This document shows positions 1-4,984 of a stretch of 5,759 nucleotides of DNA, piece after piece (the stretch's first letter is position 1; each line of letters opens with the position of its first letter). The translations under genes were made by a program, and so were the position numbers. This DNA comes from Candidatus Methanofilum arcanum (lineage in GTDB: Archaea > Halobacteriota > Methanomicrobia > Methanomicrobiales > Methanospirillaceae). Under the pieces are notes generated by a model, which searched no databases, was not told the origin of the DNA, and saw nothing but the letters and a program-made list of their open reading frames with translations. The stretch spans positions 1-5,759 of the forward strand of contig JAITWW010000051.1 of the NCBI GenBank assembly GCA_031285085.1, read 5' to 3'.

Positions 1-45
1 CAGGTACCGTGACCCCAACTGAAACAGGTACCGTGACCCCAACTG
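1..45 (+). repeat. 24-bp in-frame tandem repeat (2 copies visible, second 21/24)
   Basis: Positions 1-24 are repeated at 25-45 with 21 identical bases before the units diverge (GAAA versus GGCA). The unit is eight codons, so copy-number changes keep the reading frame. The window edge falls inside the array, so more copies may lie upstream. Confidence 0.9.
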
Positions 46-470
46 GCAGATCCATTGGAGCGTCTGCCACGGTTCAAAGTTCGGCACCAGATCCAGCACC
101 AATCGCACCAATAGCACCAATTGCACCAATTACGGAACCAACACTAACTCCACAACCGACTCCAACACCGCTGCCGATCGTAACATATACTATCACATCC
201 AGTGCAGAAAATGGAGGAATCATCGATCCAAAAGGCACACTGACTCTTGAGGCCGGTGAAATGATCACTTTCTTACTTGGAGCTGAGATGGGATATGAAC
301 TCGAAGGAATAAGAGTTAATGGAGTGATGCAGCCTCCAGTGGATTATATTACGCTTACTGCAGATCAGAACTATGATGTTGTAGCAGTTGGAAAACTCCG
401 TGGACAGACAATAGAACCAGATATGGAATCAGATATAGAACCTGGTATAGGACCAGGTACATGGTTCTAA
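1..470 (+). CDS. Secreted/surface protein with tandem peptide repeats and a C-terminal InlB-B-like beta repeat (5'-partial)
   Basis: The frame is open to the left edge (first full codon at 3), so this is the 3' part of a longer gene. A GTG at 9 is only an internal Val codon of a repeat, so no true start is visible. In order, the protein shows two copies of GTVTPTxx (nt 1-45), four API tripeptides (nt 96-131), a Pro/Thr linker and one roughly 70-residue domain (nt ~183-396). That domain begins YTITSSAENGGIIDP and carries the G-Y-x-L-x-G-I-x-V-N-G-V core typical of divergent InlB B-repeat or 'bacterial repeat' domains in secreted proteins. An acidic tail follows and ends PGTWF at the TAA stop. 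No C-terminal membrane segment is present, so any anchor or signal peptide must lie upstream. Likely role: extracellular adhesion or an envelope component. The domain family is recognised with fair confidence; the function is inferred. Confidence 0.8.
   Translation, partial: GTVTPTETGTVTPTGRSIGASATVQSSAPDPAPIAPIAPIAPITEPTLTPQPTPTPLPIVTYTITSSAENGGIIDPKGTLTLEAGEMITFLLGAEMGYELEGIRVNGVMQPPVDYITLTADQNYDVVAVGKLRGQTIEPDMESDIEPGIGPGTWF
96..131 (+). repeat. 9-bp tandem repeat GCACCAATN, four copies
   Basis: Four consecutive 9-bp units (96, 105, 114, 123) differ only in the last base (C, A, T, T). They encode Ala-Pro-Ile four times in a Pro-rich linker of the surface protein. The unit is in frame, so slippage would only change stalk length. 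Confidence 0.9.
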
Positions 471-616
471 GACTCTTTGGAAACGCAGAAACAAAAGGAA
501 TGGAGATACGCCTACTCAAACGATATACACCATGCCTGGCACGTGCACGGCTTTACTCATCGGAGGAAGTGGTACTCTATTCGGAACAGAGACGAAAAAA
601 AGCTATATCGATGTAA
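461..616 (+). CDS. Doubtful 51-codon ORF overlapping the preceding stop, ending after an A7 run
   Basis: An ATG at 461 inside the last codons of the surface protein opens a 51-residue frame (MVLRLFGNAETKGMEIR...) that ends at TAA 614-616. The start/stop overlap of 10 nt is typical of translational coupling, but no clear ribosome-binding site is seen. The frame crosses seven consecutive A residues (595-601) within the codons CGA AAA AAA. A -1 slip there would join ...EQRRKK to SYIDVKENMESIDQWM in the next frame, which stays open to the stop at 754-756. The composition of the joined stretch, charged and helix-like, is more protein-like than either frame alone. The tail after about 660 looks poor. 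I do not recognise a family. It may be a decayed gene, a frameshifted gene, or chance. Confidence 0.2.
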   Translation: MVLRLFGNAETKGMEIRLLKRYTPCLARARLYSSEEVVLYSEQRRKKAISM

Positions 617-749
617 AAGAAAATATGGAGAGTATTGATCAATGGATGGATTCATCCTCTCCATACTGTTTGTTCATTTGCGTACTTGCTACCACCTTGT
701 CTTACGCCCCCATCCCCTGGTTTTACTCTCAAGCTCGGGTGTTTGATCC

Positions 750-783
750 CTCCTAAGCCATCCGCAGATGGCTTTACGGGAGG
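750..783 (+). other. Stem-loop AAGCCATC-CGCA-GATGGCTT with outer CCTCC/GGAGG stem
   Basis: Positions 755-762 pair perfectly with 767-774 around a four-base loop. Flanking CCTCC and GGAGG can extend the stem across an asymmetric internal loop. No T tract follows, so this is not an obvious archaeal terminator. It lies about 40 bp upstream of the TATA-like element of the next gene, so it may be a 3'-end or processing structure of the upstream transcript, or a palindromic repeat element. Confidence 0.55.
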
Positions 784-814
784 CGTGTCTTCGCTGCGCT
801 TGGTGAGGGCAACA

Positions 815-823
815 ACATTTTAT
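815..823 (+). promoter_or_regulatory. Candidate TATA box for the 879 gene
   Basis: CATTTTATC is an AT-rich archaeal TATA-like element. At the usual spacing of about 26 bp, transcription would start near 846, giving a leader of about 33 nt that contains the GAGG site before the ATG at 879. Based on sequence and spacing only. Confidence 0.35.
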
Positions 824-866
824 CTACACAAAGCGTATGTAATGATGGAATAGAATAGTACTAAAT

Positions 867-870
867 GAGG
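867..870 (+). promoter_or_regulatory. Shine-Dalgarno GAGG supporting the start at 879
   Basis: GAGG, complementary to the 3' end of archaeal 16S rRNA (CCUC), lies eight bases before the ATG at 879. It is the clearest ribosome-binding site in the window. It supports 879 as the start because a typical signal peptide follows directly. Confidence 0.55.
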
Positions 871-878
871 ATACTTAT

Positions 879-2198
879 ATGGGAAACTATGTAATACGAG
901 AAAAAATACGAATTTTACTTATTATTTCAATAATGCTTGCCCTATGTAGTTGTGCGTCAGCATATTATCTCTATCTTGATTCACCTACCAATCTTCGACT
1001 TGGTGAAGAGATCTATGTTGAAGGCTCAACAAACACCCCCCCTCCTGATGTTATTCACATTGTACTTTCACATGTCTCAACTGCCCCTGTTGAAGTAGCT
1101 CGATTTTCAGTTCCAATTGAAGAACGAGGAGATTTTACTTTTAATGCAACATTTGATACGAGTGAACTTGAAGCAGGACGATATCGCATTGAAGGAATAG
1201 CAGACTCAAGACGAAACTTTTCAGGTGATTCACGTATTTTGCGTGTTCTCACATTGGAGGACAGAACAAATGAGATCACACTGGTTGGTCAGCGAGAACA
1301 ATGGGTTTCTGATGTCTTGAAGGTTGCTGGAAGTATCCGTGACTTTAAAGATTCAAGCGTCTCATTTGAGCTAAAGAAAGAGGGAGAGACGGTGTTTGGT
1401 CCAACCCAGGTTCCAGTAACCTATGGCAAGTTCGATTATAATATCCCAATCAGCGAGCCAGGAACATATATGCTTTCAATCTCTGATTATCGTGGACTTG
1501 TTGGGGTATATCAATATATCTTAAATACAGAGGACACAGTAGGGACACCTTCTCAAAACGAGATCGTCAGACCAACAGCCGTACCCATACAGACAGAAGA
1601 GACACAGACAGAAGAGATACAAACAGAACAGACACAAACGCAGGAACCTGTAGTTGATACTGTTGTCCAAACAACAGATCCAACAACGATACCAACTACA
1701 GAGATTACAGCGGAGTCTACCACTGCCGAAGGAGATGAGATTGCACTTCCAATAGATGGGGGTGCTTTTTCTTTTGAGTACAATGATCGCCTTTCACGTA
1801 CTGAGGCAGGATTTTATACCATTGAACCAAGTGCTGATGTTATTGTCATTACAACAACAGCTGGCGTAGACTGGGTGATTGAGTATATTGATCCTATGAC
1901 ACAAAGCAAGCATCGTGTAAATGATGAAGTTGTAGATAAGCCTGAATCTGTTCAAATCACAACAGGTGGTTCACCTGTACATGTGAAGATATACCCCTAT
2001 AGCTTTAATGAGGTAGCTGATATTACGCTGTTTGGAGCAGGCATCTCCTCACTATCTGTTGATAACAGTGCTCGAATTGCGTTTGGAGCTCCTCCCTCTT
2101 CTGATCTTGAAGAAAGAGTTGCATATGTAGCTTCTACGAATTCGTCAAAATCGGGTGAAGACACATCTTTTTCACTTCTTTCTTTCCTGTTTGGATGA
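879..2198 (+). CDS. Secreted cell-envelope protein with Ig-like domains and Thr/Glu-rich stalk
   Basis: Complete 439-residue protein. Residues 9-28 form a signal peptide: basic KIR, hydrophobic LLIISIMLAL, then CSCASA. Cleavage after A-S-A (28/29) fits signal peptidase I, but C23 or C25 could also serve as a lipid-modified Cys. Residues 29-127 and 128-217 look like two beta-sandwich (Ig/MG2-like) modules; the first contains LRLGEEIYVEGSTN, a style frequent in methanogen exoproteins. Residues ~221-285 are a Thr/Glu/Gln/Pro stalk with QTEEx repeats. Residues ~286-400 form a further beta-rich domain (GFYTIEPSADVIVITTT). The chain ends in a short hydrophobic SFSLLSFLFG, too short for a normal membrane span. 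Sequons NAT (89), NFS (113) and NSS (421) could be N-glycosylated. Probable surface-layer-associated or adhesion role, inferred. No exact family recognised; transcribed alone, with a T6 tract after the stop. Confidence 0.85.
   Translation: MGNYVIREKIRILLIISIMLALCSCASAYYLYLDSPTNLRLGEEIYVEGSTNTPPPDVIHIVLSHVSTAPVEVARFSVPIEERGDFTFNATFDTSELEAGRYRIEGIADSRRNFSGDSRILRVLTLEDRTNEITLVGQREQWVSDVLKVAGSIRDFKDSSVSFELKKEGETVFGPTQVPVTYGKFDYNIPISEPGTYMLSISDYRGLVGVYQYILNTEDTVGTPSQNEIVRPTAVPIQTEETQTEEIQTEQTQTQEPVVDTVVQTTDPTTIPTTEITAESTTAEGDEIALPIDGGAFSFEYNDRLSRTEAGFYTIEPSADVIVITTTAGVDWVIEYIDPMTQSKHRVNDEVVDKPESVQITTGGSPVHVKIYPYSFNEVADITLFGAGISSLSVDNSARIAFGAPPSSDLEERVAYVASTNSSKSGEDTSFSLLSFLFG
1590..1649 (+). repeat. 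15-bp degenerate tandem repeat encoding QTEEx, four units
   Basis: Units begin at 1590, 1605, 1620 and 1635. The first two (CAGACAGAAGAGACA and the same ending ATA) differ at one base; the third and fourth are more diverged. They encode QTEET, QTEEI, QTEQT and QTQEP in the stalk. The period is a multiple of three, so expansion or contraction keeps the frame. Confidence 0.85.
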
Positions 2199-2457
2199 AG
2201 ATCTCATTATTTCTTTTTTGAGGCAAGAATTATAATATATTTCGAGGCCGTCCAGTGTAAAAATTTCCATATAATGGATATTTTGCACCCTCTTTAAAGT
2301 AATATGAATTATTTTTCACGTGTGTTTTATGTAATACTACCTCAACACATTCTACTAAAAAATAAGAATAAATATAAAATCCATCCCAATTTATTTCAAA
2401 TTTTGTTATAATATTATTTCAGCATATAGCAAATCTCTCTGAATTGTGGTTAAAAAA
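2199..2457. other. Very AT-rich intergenic segment
   Basis: About 250 bp of strongly AT-rich DNA following the terminator. Apart from a 13-bp palindrome TCCAT-ATA-ATGGA at 2266-2278 and scattered TATA-like strings, I see no gene or RNA here. It may act as a spacer or upstream regulatory DNA. Confidence 0.6.
2205..2219 (+). terminator. Poly-T archaeal terminator after the secreted protein
   Basis: Seven bases after the TGA stop (2196-2198) the sequence becomes T-rich and ends in six T (2214-2219). Archaeal RNA polymerase terminates at such tracts without needing a hairpin. This suggests the upstream gene is the last of its transcript. Confidence 0.55.
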
Positions 2458-2472
2458 TACCTACATTAGGTA
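2458..2472 (+). promoter_or_regulatory. Palindromic operator-like site TACCTA-CAT-TAGGTA
   Basis: A perfect 6-bp inverted repeat with a three-base spacer, ending 16 bp before a TATA-like element at 2489-2496. The size and symmetry suit a dimeric winged-helix regulator, but it could equally form a small RNA hairpin. No regulator is encoded in the window, so the assignment is tentative. Confidence 0.35.
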
Positions 2473-2488
2473 GGGGTGCGAAATCTCC

Positions 2489-2496
2489 AATATATT
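2489..2496 (+). promoter_or_regulatory. Candidate TATA box (AATATATT) for a small transcript
   Basis: AATATATT would place a transcription start near 2518, exactly where the series of stem-loops begins. No long coding gene follows for about 650 bp, so a promoter here would serve a small RNA or a very short ORF. Confidence 0.3.
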
Positions 2497-2653
2497 GCAA
2501 CAATGAGAAAGTAGGATCAGTCTGTCCTTGAGTCAGGCTGCACCAGTTGGCGCTGTAGTGATGGTTACAAAAATAAAACCGGAACACGAAGACCACGTGC
2601 GGAATCGCGAATTCATGGTCATTTTGAGTTTAATCTCTTTGGATCTAATTCCC

Positions 2654-2668
2654 CGCAGCTCTGCTGCG
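2654..2668 (+). repeat. Hairpin CGCAG-CTCTG-CTGCG, related to 2705-2730
   Basis: A 5-bp stem with loop CTCTG. With its flank it shares CCCCGCAG, CTCTG and CTGCG with the stronger hairpin about 50 bp downstream, so the two look like diverged copies of one palindromic element. Confidence 0.55.
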
Positions 2669-2704
2669 AAACATTTCAATTAGGAAGGTTGGCAGGCTTT
2701 CTGA

Positions 2705-2730
2705 TACCCCGCAGTCTCTGCTGCGGGGTA
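2705..2730 (+). other. Strong 10-bp GC-rich hairpin
   Basis: TACCCCGCAG (2705-2714) pairs perfectly with CTGCGGGGTA (2721-2730) around the loop TCTCTG. It is the strongest hairpin in the window. The following sequence is AT-rich but lacks a clean T run, so it is more likely a stable RNA 3'-end or a palindromic repeat than a simple terminator. Confidence 0.7.
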
Positions 2731-2773
2731 GTTCATTAAATCAAAATCTGATTTGTATGTTTACATTTACAAT

Positions 2774-2796
2774 TTTAATATATAATTAATATATAC
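2774..2796 (+). promoter_or_regulatory. Candidate TATA region for the 2815 transcript
   Basis: TTTAATATATAA (2774-2785) and TTAATATATAC (2786-2796) overlap an almost pure A/T stretch that ends sharply at AAGGGTG. The second copy is centred about 26 bp before 2817, so transcription would begin at or next to the ATG at 2815. Confidence 0.4.
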
Positions 2797-2814
2797 AAGG
2801 GTGTTGTGTGAAGT

Positions 2815-2970
2815 ATGCGTGGTTGCTTTTATTTATTAACGCTTTGCGTAACTCCTAACAGATTGAACGGATCAGGTAAGCAGTGGTCAAAGAAAAACGC
2901 TTCTAGTGTTATCGCTTTGCGTTCTGCGATTTATTCCGGAGGATATGCTGCCACTGCTGCTTCCGCTTAA
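2815..2970 (+). CDS. Possible 51-residue small protein, unrecognised
   Basis: An ATG at 2815 opens 51 codons ending at TAA 2968-2970. The peptide starts MRGCFYLLTLCVTPNR, has a basic middle (GKQWSKKNASS) and ends Ala-rich (YAATAASA). It resembles no family I know. In its favour are a well-placed TATA region suggesting a leaderless mRNA and a hairpin-plus-T6 end at about 3096. Against it are the short length, the lack of a real ribosome-binding site (only GGGTG about 12 bases upstream) and self-complementary stretches such as ACGC-TTT-GCGT (2839-2849) and ATCGC/GCGAT (2911-2930), which would also suit a non-coding RNA. Confidence 0.25.
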   Translation: MRGCFYLLTLCVTPNRLNGSGKQWSKKNASSVIALRSAIYSGGYAATAASA

Positions 2971-2975
2971 TTCTT

Positions 2976-3096
2976 GGTTGATGTTCATGTTTCAATTTGT
3001 CAACCCCAGAATTATGGTCACACCCTGACCTATCTGATCGCACGACGGGTGTGCGAACAACGTGAGCACACCCCAAGTAGTTTTACTTAATTTTTT
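2976..3096 (+). terminator. Four consecutive hairpins ending in T6 (terminator or regulatory leader)
   Basis: Hairpins in order: GGTTGA/TCAACC (2976-2981 with 3000-3005), GGTCA/TGACC (3016-3020 with 3026-3030), GGGTGTGC/GCACACCC (3047-3054 with 3066-3073) and AAGTA/TACTT (3075-3079 with 3084-3088). T6 follows at 3091-3096. CACACCC at 3019-3025 can also pair with GGGTGTG at 3047-3053, so two folds exclude each other. The block ends just before the antiporter promoter, so it may only end the small upstream transcript. Confidence 0.45.
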
Positions 3097-3111
3097 CAAA
3101 AATTTCTTGGC

Positions 3112-3149
3112 ACCTTTATCCCCTTCCAGTACCTATATCCCCTTCAAGT
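3112..3149 (+). repeat. Exact-adjacent 19-bp tandem duplication over the antiporter promoter
   Basis: ACCTTTATCCCCTTCCAGT (3112-3130) is followed immediately by ACCTATATCCCCTTCAAGT (3131-3149), matching at 17 of 19 positions. Each copy contains a TATA-like core (TTTATCC, TATATCC). The repeat ends four bases before the ATG at 3154. It may be a duplicated promoter core or a double operator for a regulator of the efflux gene. Confidence 0.8.
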
Positions 3150-3153
3150 GCAA

Positions 3154-4563
3154 ATGAATGATGTTATGGCCCAAGGGAAGGAGATAGAATCACAAAATAT
3201 TGTCACAGAGGGGAATTTGATAAAGGCCCTCCTTATCCTAGCTCTTCCAATTATTGCAAGTAACCTCCTGCAAAGCGTGCTTGAGGTTGTAGACATGTTT
3301 TTCATTGGCCGCCTTGGAACTACTGCAATTGCAGGAGGAACAATGAGTATGTCTATCATTATGCTCATGCTTACGTTTTTTTTTGGTGTCATGACTGCAA
3401 CAGCAGCCTTTATCTCACGGGCATATGGATCGAAAAAATTCGAACAGATCCAGATAATCATCATGCATACTCTGTATCTATCACTGATACTTTCGGTGTT
3501 CATCGCAATTATCGGATTTTTTTGGTCTGATTCACTCCTTCTTTTACTGGGTGCAGAACCAGAGGTTGCTAAAGAGGGAGCAAAGTTCTTGCGTCCAGCC
3601 TTAATGGGCATGATCAGCATCATCACCCTCATGATCTTTGTTACTGCCTTTCAGAGTACTGGGGATTCAAGAACACCAATGTATGTGATGATTATCGTAA
3701 ATATCGTAAATATCATCTTAAACCCTACCCTCATTGATGGTATGTTTGGACTTCCAGCATATGGTATTGCAGGATCAGTGTATGCATCACTCCTTTCTCG
3801 CACAATAGGGGTTGCCATCATGCTTGGAATCATCTATTATCACCCACGGTTCAAAGATACACCGGTCCGGCTTCCAAAAATGCTCACATTTGATCGGAAA
3901 TTGGTCAAGGAGATTATCTCTATTGCCATTCCAAGTGCTATGCAAAGTGGAACCAGGAATCTTTCATTTCTTCTCATGACAGCAGTTATTGCCCTGTACG
4001 GGGAAGCAACCGTTGCAGCTTATGGAGTCTGCCTCAGACTTGATATGCTTGGATTTGTATTTGCACTTGGATTTTGTACGGCAGTCTCTATTATGGTTGG
4101 CCAGAATCTTGGAGCACAAAACGTAGCTCGAGCAGAGACAGCGGTGAAATATGTTGTAGCATGCAACGCAGCAGTAATGATCCTTGTTGCAGCATTCTAT
4201 ATGCTCAATGCTCCATGGTTACTTACCACCTTTGGGCTTGTTGGTAAGAGCTTCGCTGATGGATCCCTCTTTATGCTCATTGTGCCTCCATCCTACTTTA
4301 TTATGGCTATTGGAATGACTCTTGGATTTGCAATGAATGGAGCAGGAATGACAAAGCCAGGCATGTACTCCGCAATTTTTGGAATGCTCATTGTGGAGAC
4401 ATTCGGTGCTGCGATTTTCGCACTTCTGGGTTATCCGATTGAATTTATCTGTTATGCAGTCGTGCTTGGTGCCATTGTCATGGCAGGATGTGATTATTAC
4501 TTCTACAGAAAAGGGGACTGGAAGCGAAAGAAACTTCATCTCGGTGAGGATGTGCTTCTATGA
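3154..4563 (+). CDS. MATE-family multidrug/cation antiporter
   Basis: 469 residues, the usual length for MATE exporters, with about 12 hydrophobic segments and a two-fold repeat. MATE proteins use H+ or Na+ gradients to expel cationic drugs and metabolites across the cytoplasmic membrane. Visible signatures: TM1 LALPIIASNLLQSVLEVVDMFFIG with the conserved acidic residue D47; LLGAEPEV (~131-138); QSTGDSRTP (~167-175); the second-half motif GEATVAAYGVCLRLDML (~283-299) and VGQNLGAQN. The tail is basic (YRKGDWKRKK). No Shine-Dalgarno is present. ATG 3154 is preferred over GTG 3148, which lies in the 19-bp repeat; ATG 3166 is also possible and would give a nearly leaderless mRNA from the second TATA-like copy. 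Substrate and coupling ion cannot be read from the sequence. Transcribed alone, with T tracts after the stop. Confidence 0.95.
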   Translation: MNDVMAQGKEIESQNIVTEGNLIKALLILALPIIASNLLQSVLEVVDMFFIGRLGTTAIAGGTMSMSIIMLMLTFFFGVMTATAAFISRAYGSKKFEQIQIIIMHTLYLSLILSVFIAIIGFFWSDSLLLLLGAEPEVAKEGAKFLRPALMGMISIITLMIFVTAFQSTGDSRTPMYVMIIVNIVNIILNPTLIDGMFGLPAYGIAGSVYASLLSRTIGVAIMLGIIYYHPRFKDTPVRLPKMLTFDRKLVKEIISIAIPSAMQSGTRNLSFLLMTAVIALYGEATVAAYGVCLRLDMLGFVFALGFCTAVSIMVGQNLGAQNVARAETAVKYVVACNAAVMILVAAFYMLNAPWLLTTFGLVGKSFADGSLFMLIVPPSYFIMAIGMTLGFAMNGAGMTKPGMYSAIFGMLIVETFGAAIFALLGYPIEFICYAVVLGAIVMAGCDYYFYRKGDWKRKKLHLGEDVLL

Positions 4564-4600
4564 AAAAGAAGATAGGGAAAACACTGCATGAATATCTCAT

Positions 4601-4662
4601 CTTTTTTCAAACAATATATATGGGAAATGAGAAGAGTAGAGAGAAATACTTTTTTTATTTTT
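4601..4662 (+). terminator. Two poly-T tracts after the antiporter gene
   Basis: T6 at 4602-4607, then T7 at 4650-4656 continuing as ATTTTTG. They lie 40-100 bp after the TGA at 4561-4563 and fit archaeal intrinsic termination with a backup site. Confidence 0.5.
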
Positions 4663-4948
4663 GTGTTATGAAGTCAACAATAATGCGCTTCATATGATTC
4701 ATACCAATGATCCATATTCGAAAGGGTGAAAAAAACAAGAGAGAATTCATCTTACATCCGAGTCCGGACGAAGAAAGAGAAACACACATAAAATGATGTG
4801 ACCAAGATACTGCAGTAAGGATCAATAGAGAAAAAATCGAGTGAAATGCTCATCATTTGTACATGAAGTTTTTTTGTAATAGATGTAATTTGAATAAAAC
4901 CATGAAACTTCAACATCATTGATATACAGTTGTTCTTGGCGAATGCAG

Positions 4949-4971
4949 AGTGAATGTCAATATCACTTCAC
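4949..4971 (+). promoter_or_regulatory. Inverted repeat upstream of the binding-protein promoter
   Basis: GTGAA (4950-4954) and TTCAC (4967-4971) form an interrupted inverted repeat just upstream of the TATA-like element at 4977-4984. AGTGA/TCACT at 4949-4953 and 4963-4967 is an overlapping alternative. The position suits an operator for transcription control, but the arms are short. Confidence 0.3.
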
Positions 4972-4976
4972 AATTC

Positions 4977-4984
4977 TTTTATAG
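4977..4984 (+). promoter_or_regulatory. Candidate TATA box (TTTTATAG) for the binding-protein gene
   Basis: Centred about 26 bp before the tandem ATG codons at 5004 and 5007. Transcription would start at or within a few bases of the start codon, which fits the absence of a Shine-Dalgarno site and suggests a leaderless mRNA. Confidence 0.4.

Larger units (their letters stand above)
471..878. other. Intergenic region without a convincing gene
   Basis: This 408-bp stretch separates two surface-protein genes. It contains the doubtful ORF at 461-616, a hairpin at 642-664 (ATGGA/TCCAT enclosing GGA/TCC), an 8-bp self-palindrome GCACGTGC at 539-546, a strong hairpin at 755-774 and a TATA-like promoter near 817. 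The reading frames at 532-756 and 635-853 have poor protein character (Pro/Ser/Leu-rich, no family resemblance) and overlap each other. I do not accept either as a gene on its own. Confidence 0.6.
2518..2735 (+). ncRNA. Candidate structured non-coding RNA
   Basis: This stretch is clearly less AT-rich than its flanks, a feature that often marks structured RNA genes in AT-rich intergenic DNA. Stem-loops follow one another: CAGTCTG/CAGGCTG (2518-2524 with 2534-2540, one G-U pair); CCG+CACG with CGTG+CGG (2579-2588 with 2596-2602, three-base bulge); CTAATT/AATTAG (2645-2650 with 2678-2683) enclosing CGCAG/CTGCG; and a 10-bp hairpin at 2705-2730. It matches no RNA family I recognise. A competing reading is a 40-codon ORF (ATG 2561 to TAG 2681) without a ribosome-binding site. 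Existence as a transcript is inferred from composition, foldability and promoter spacing only. Confidence 0.3.

Noticed and set aside
532..756. 74-codon + strand frame taken as a gene by itself
   Set aside because: No ribosome-binding site, poor composition after about residue 43, no family resemblance. Only its middle part is interesting, as a continuation of the 461 frame.
635..853. 72-codon + strand frame, Pro/Ser rich
   Set aside because: Overlaps the former in another frame, includes a palindrome that explains its composition, and lacks start signals.
2555..2600. GATGG...CC pattern resembling a fluoride riboswitch
   Set aside because: The pseudoknot and downstream conserved segment of that riboswitch are absent, and the next gene is about 600 bp away and not a fluoride exporter.
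2561..2683. 40-codon ORF within the candidate RNA
   Set aside because: No ribosome-binding site, the frame runs into the palindromes at its end, and no recognisable homology. Mentioned only as an alternative.
2989..2996. GTTTCAAT string reminiscent of CRISPR repeats
   Set aside because: Single occurrence, no regularly spaced copies, no cas gene in the window.
3144..3632. 162-codon minus-strand frame under the antiporter gene
   Set aside because: It is the complement of the clear MATE coding sequence; its Met/Ile/Ser-rich composition is typical of an antisense shadow.
4790..4805. ATGATGTGA resembling a C box of a C/D guide RNA
   Set aside because: Not an exact C box and no properly spaced D box (CTGA) or internal boxes follow.
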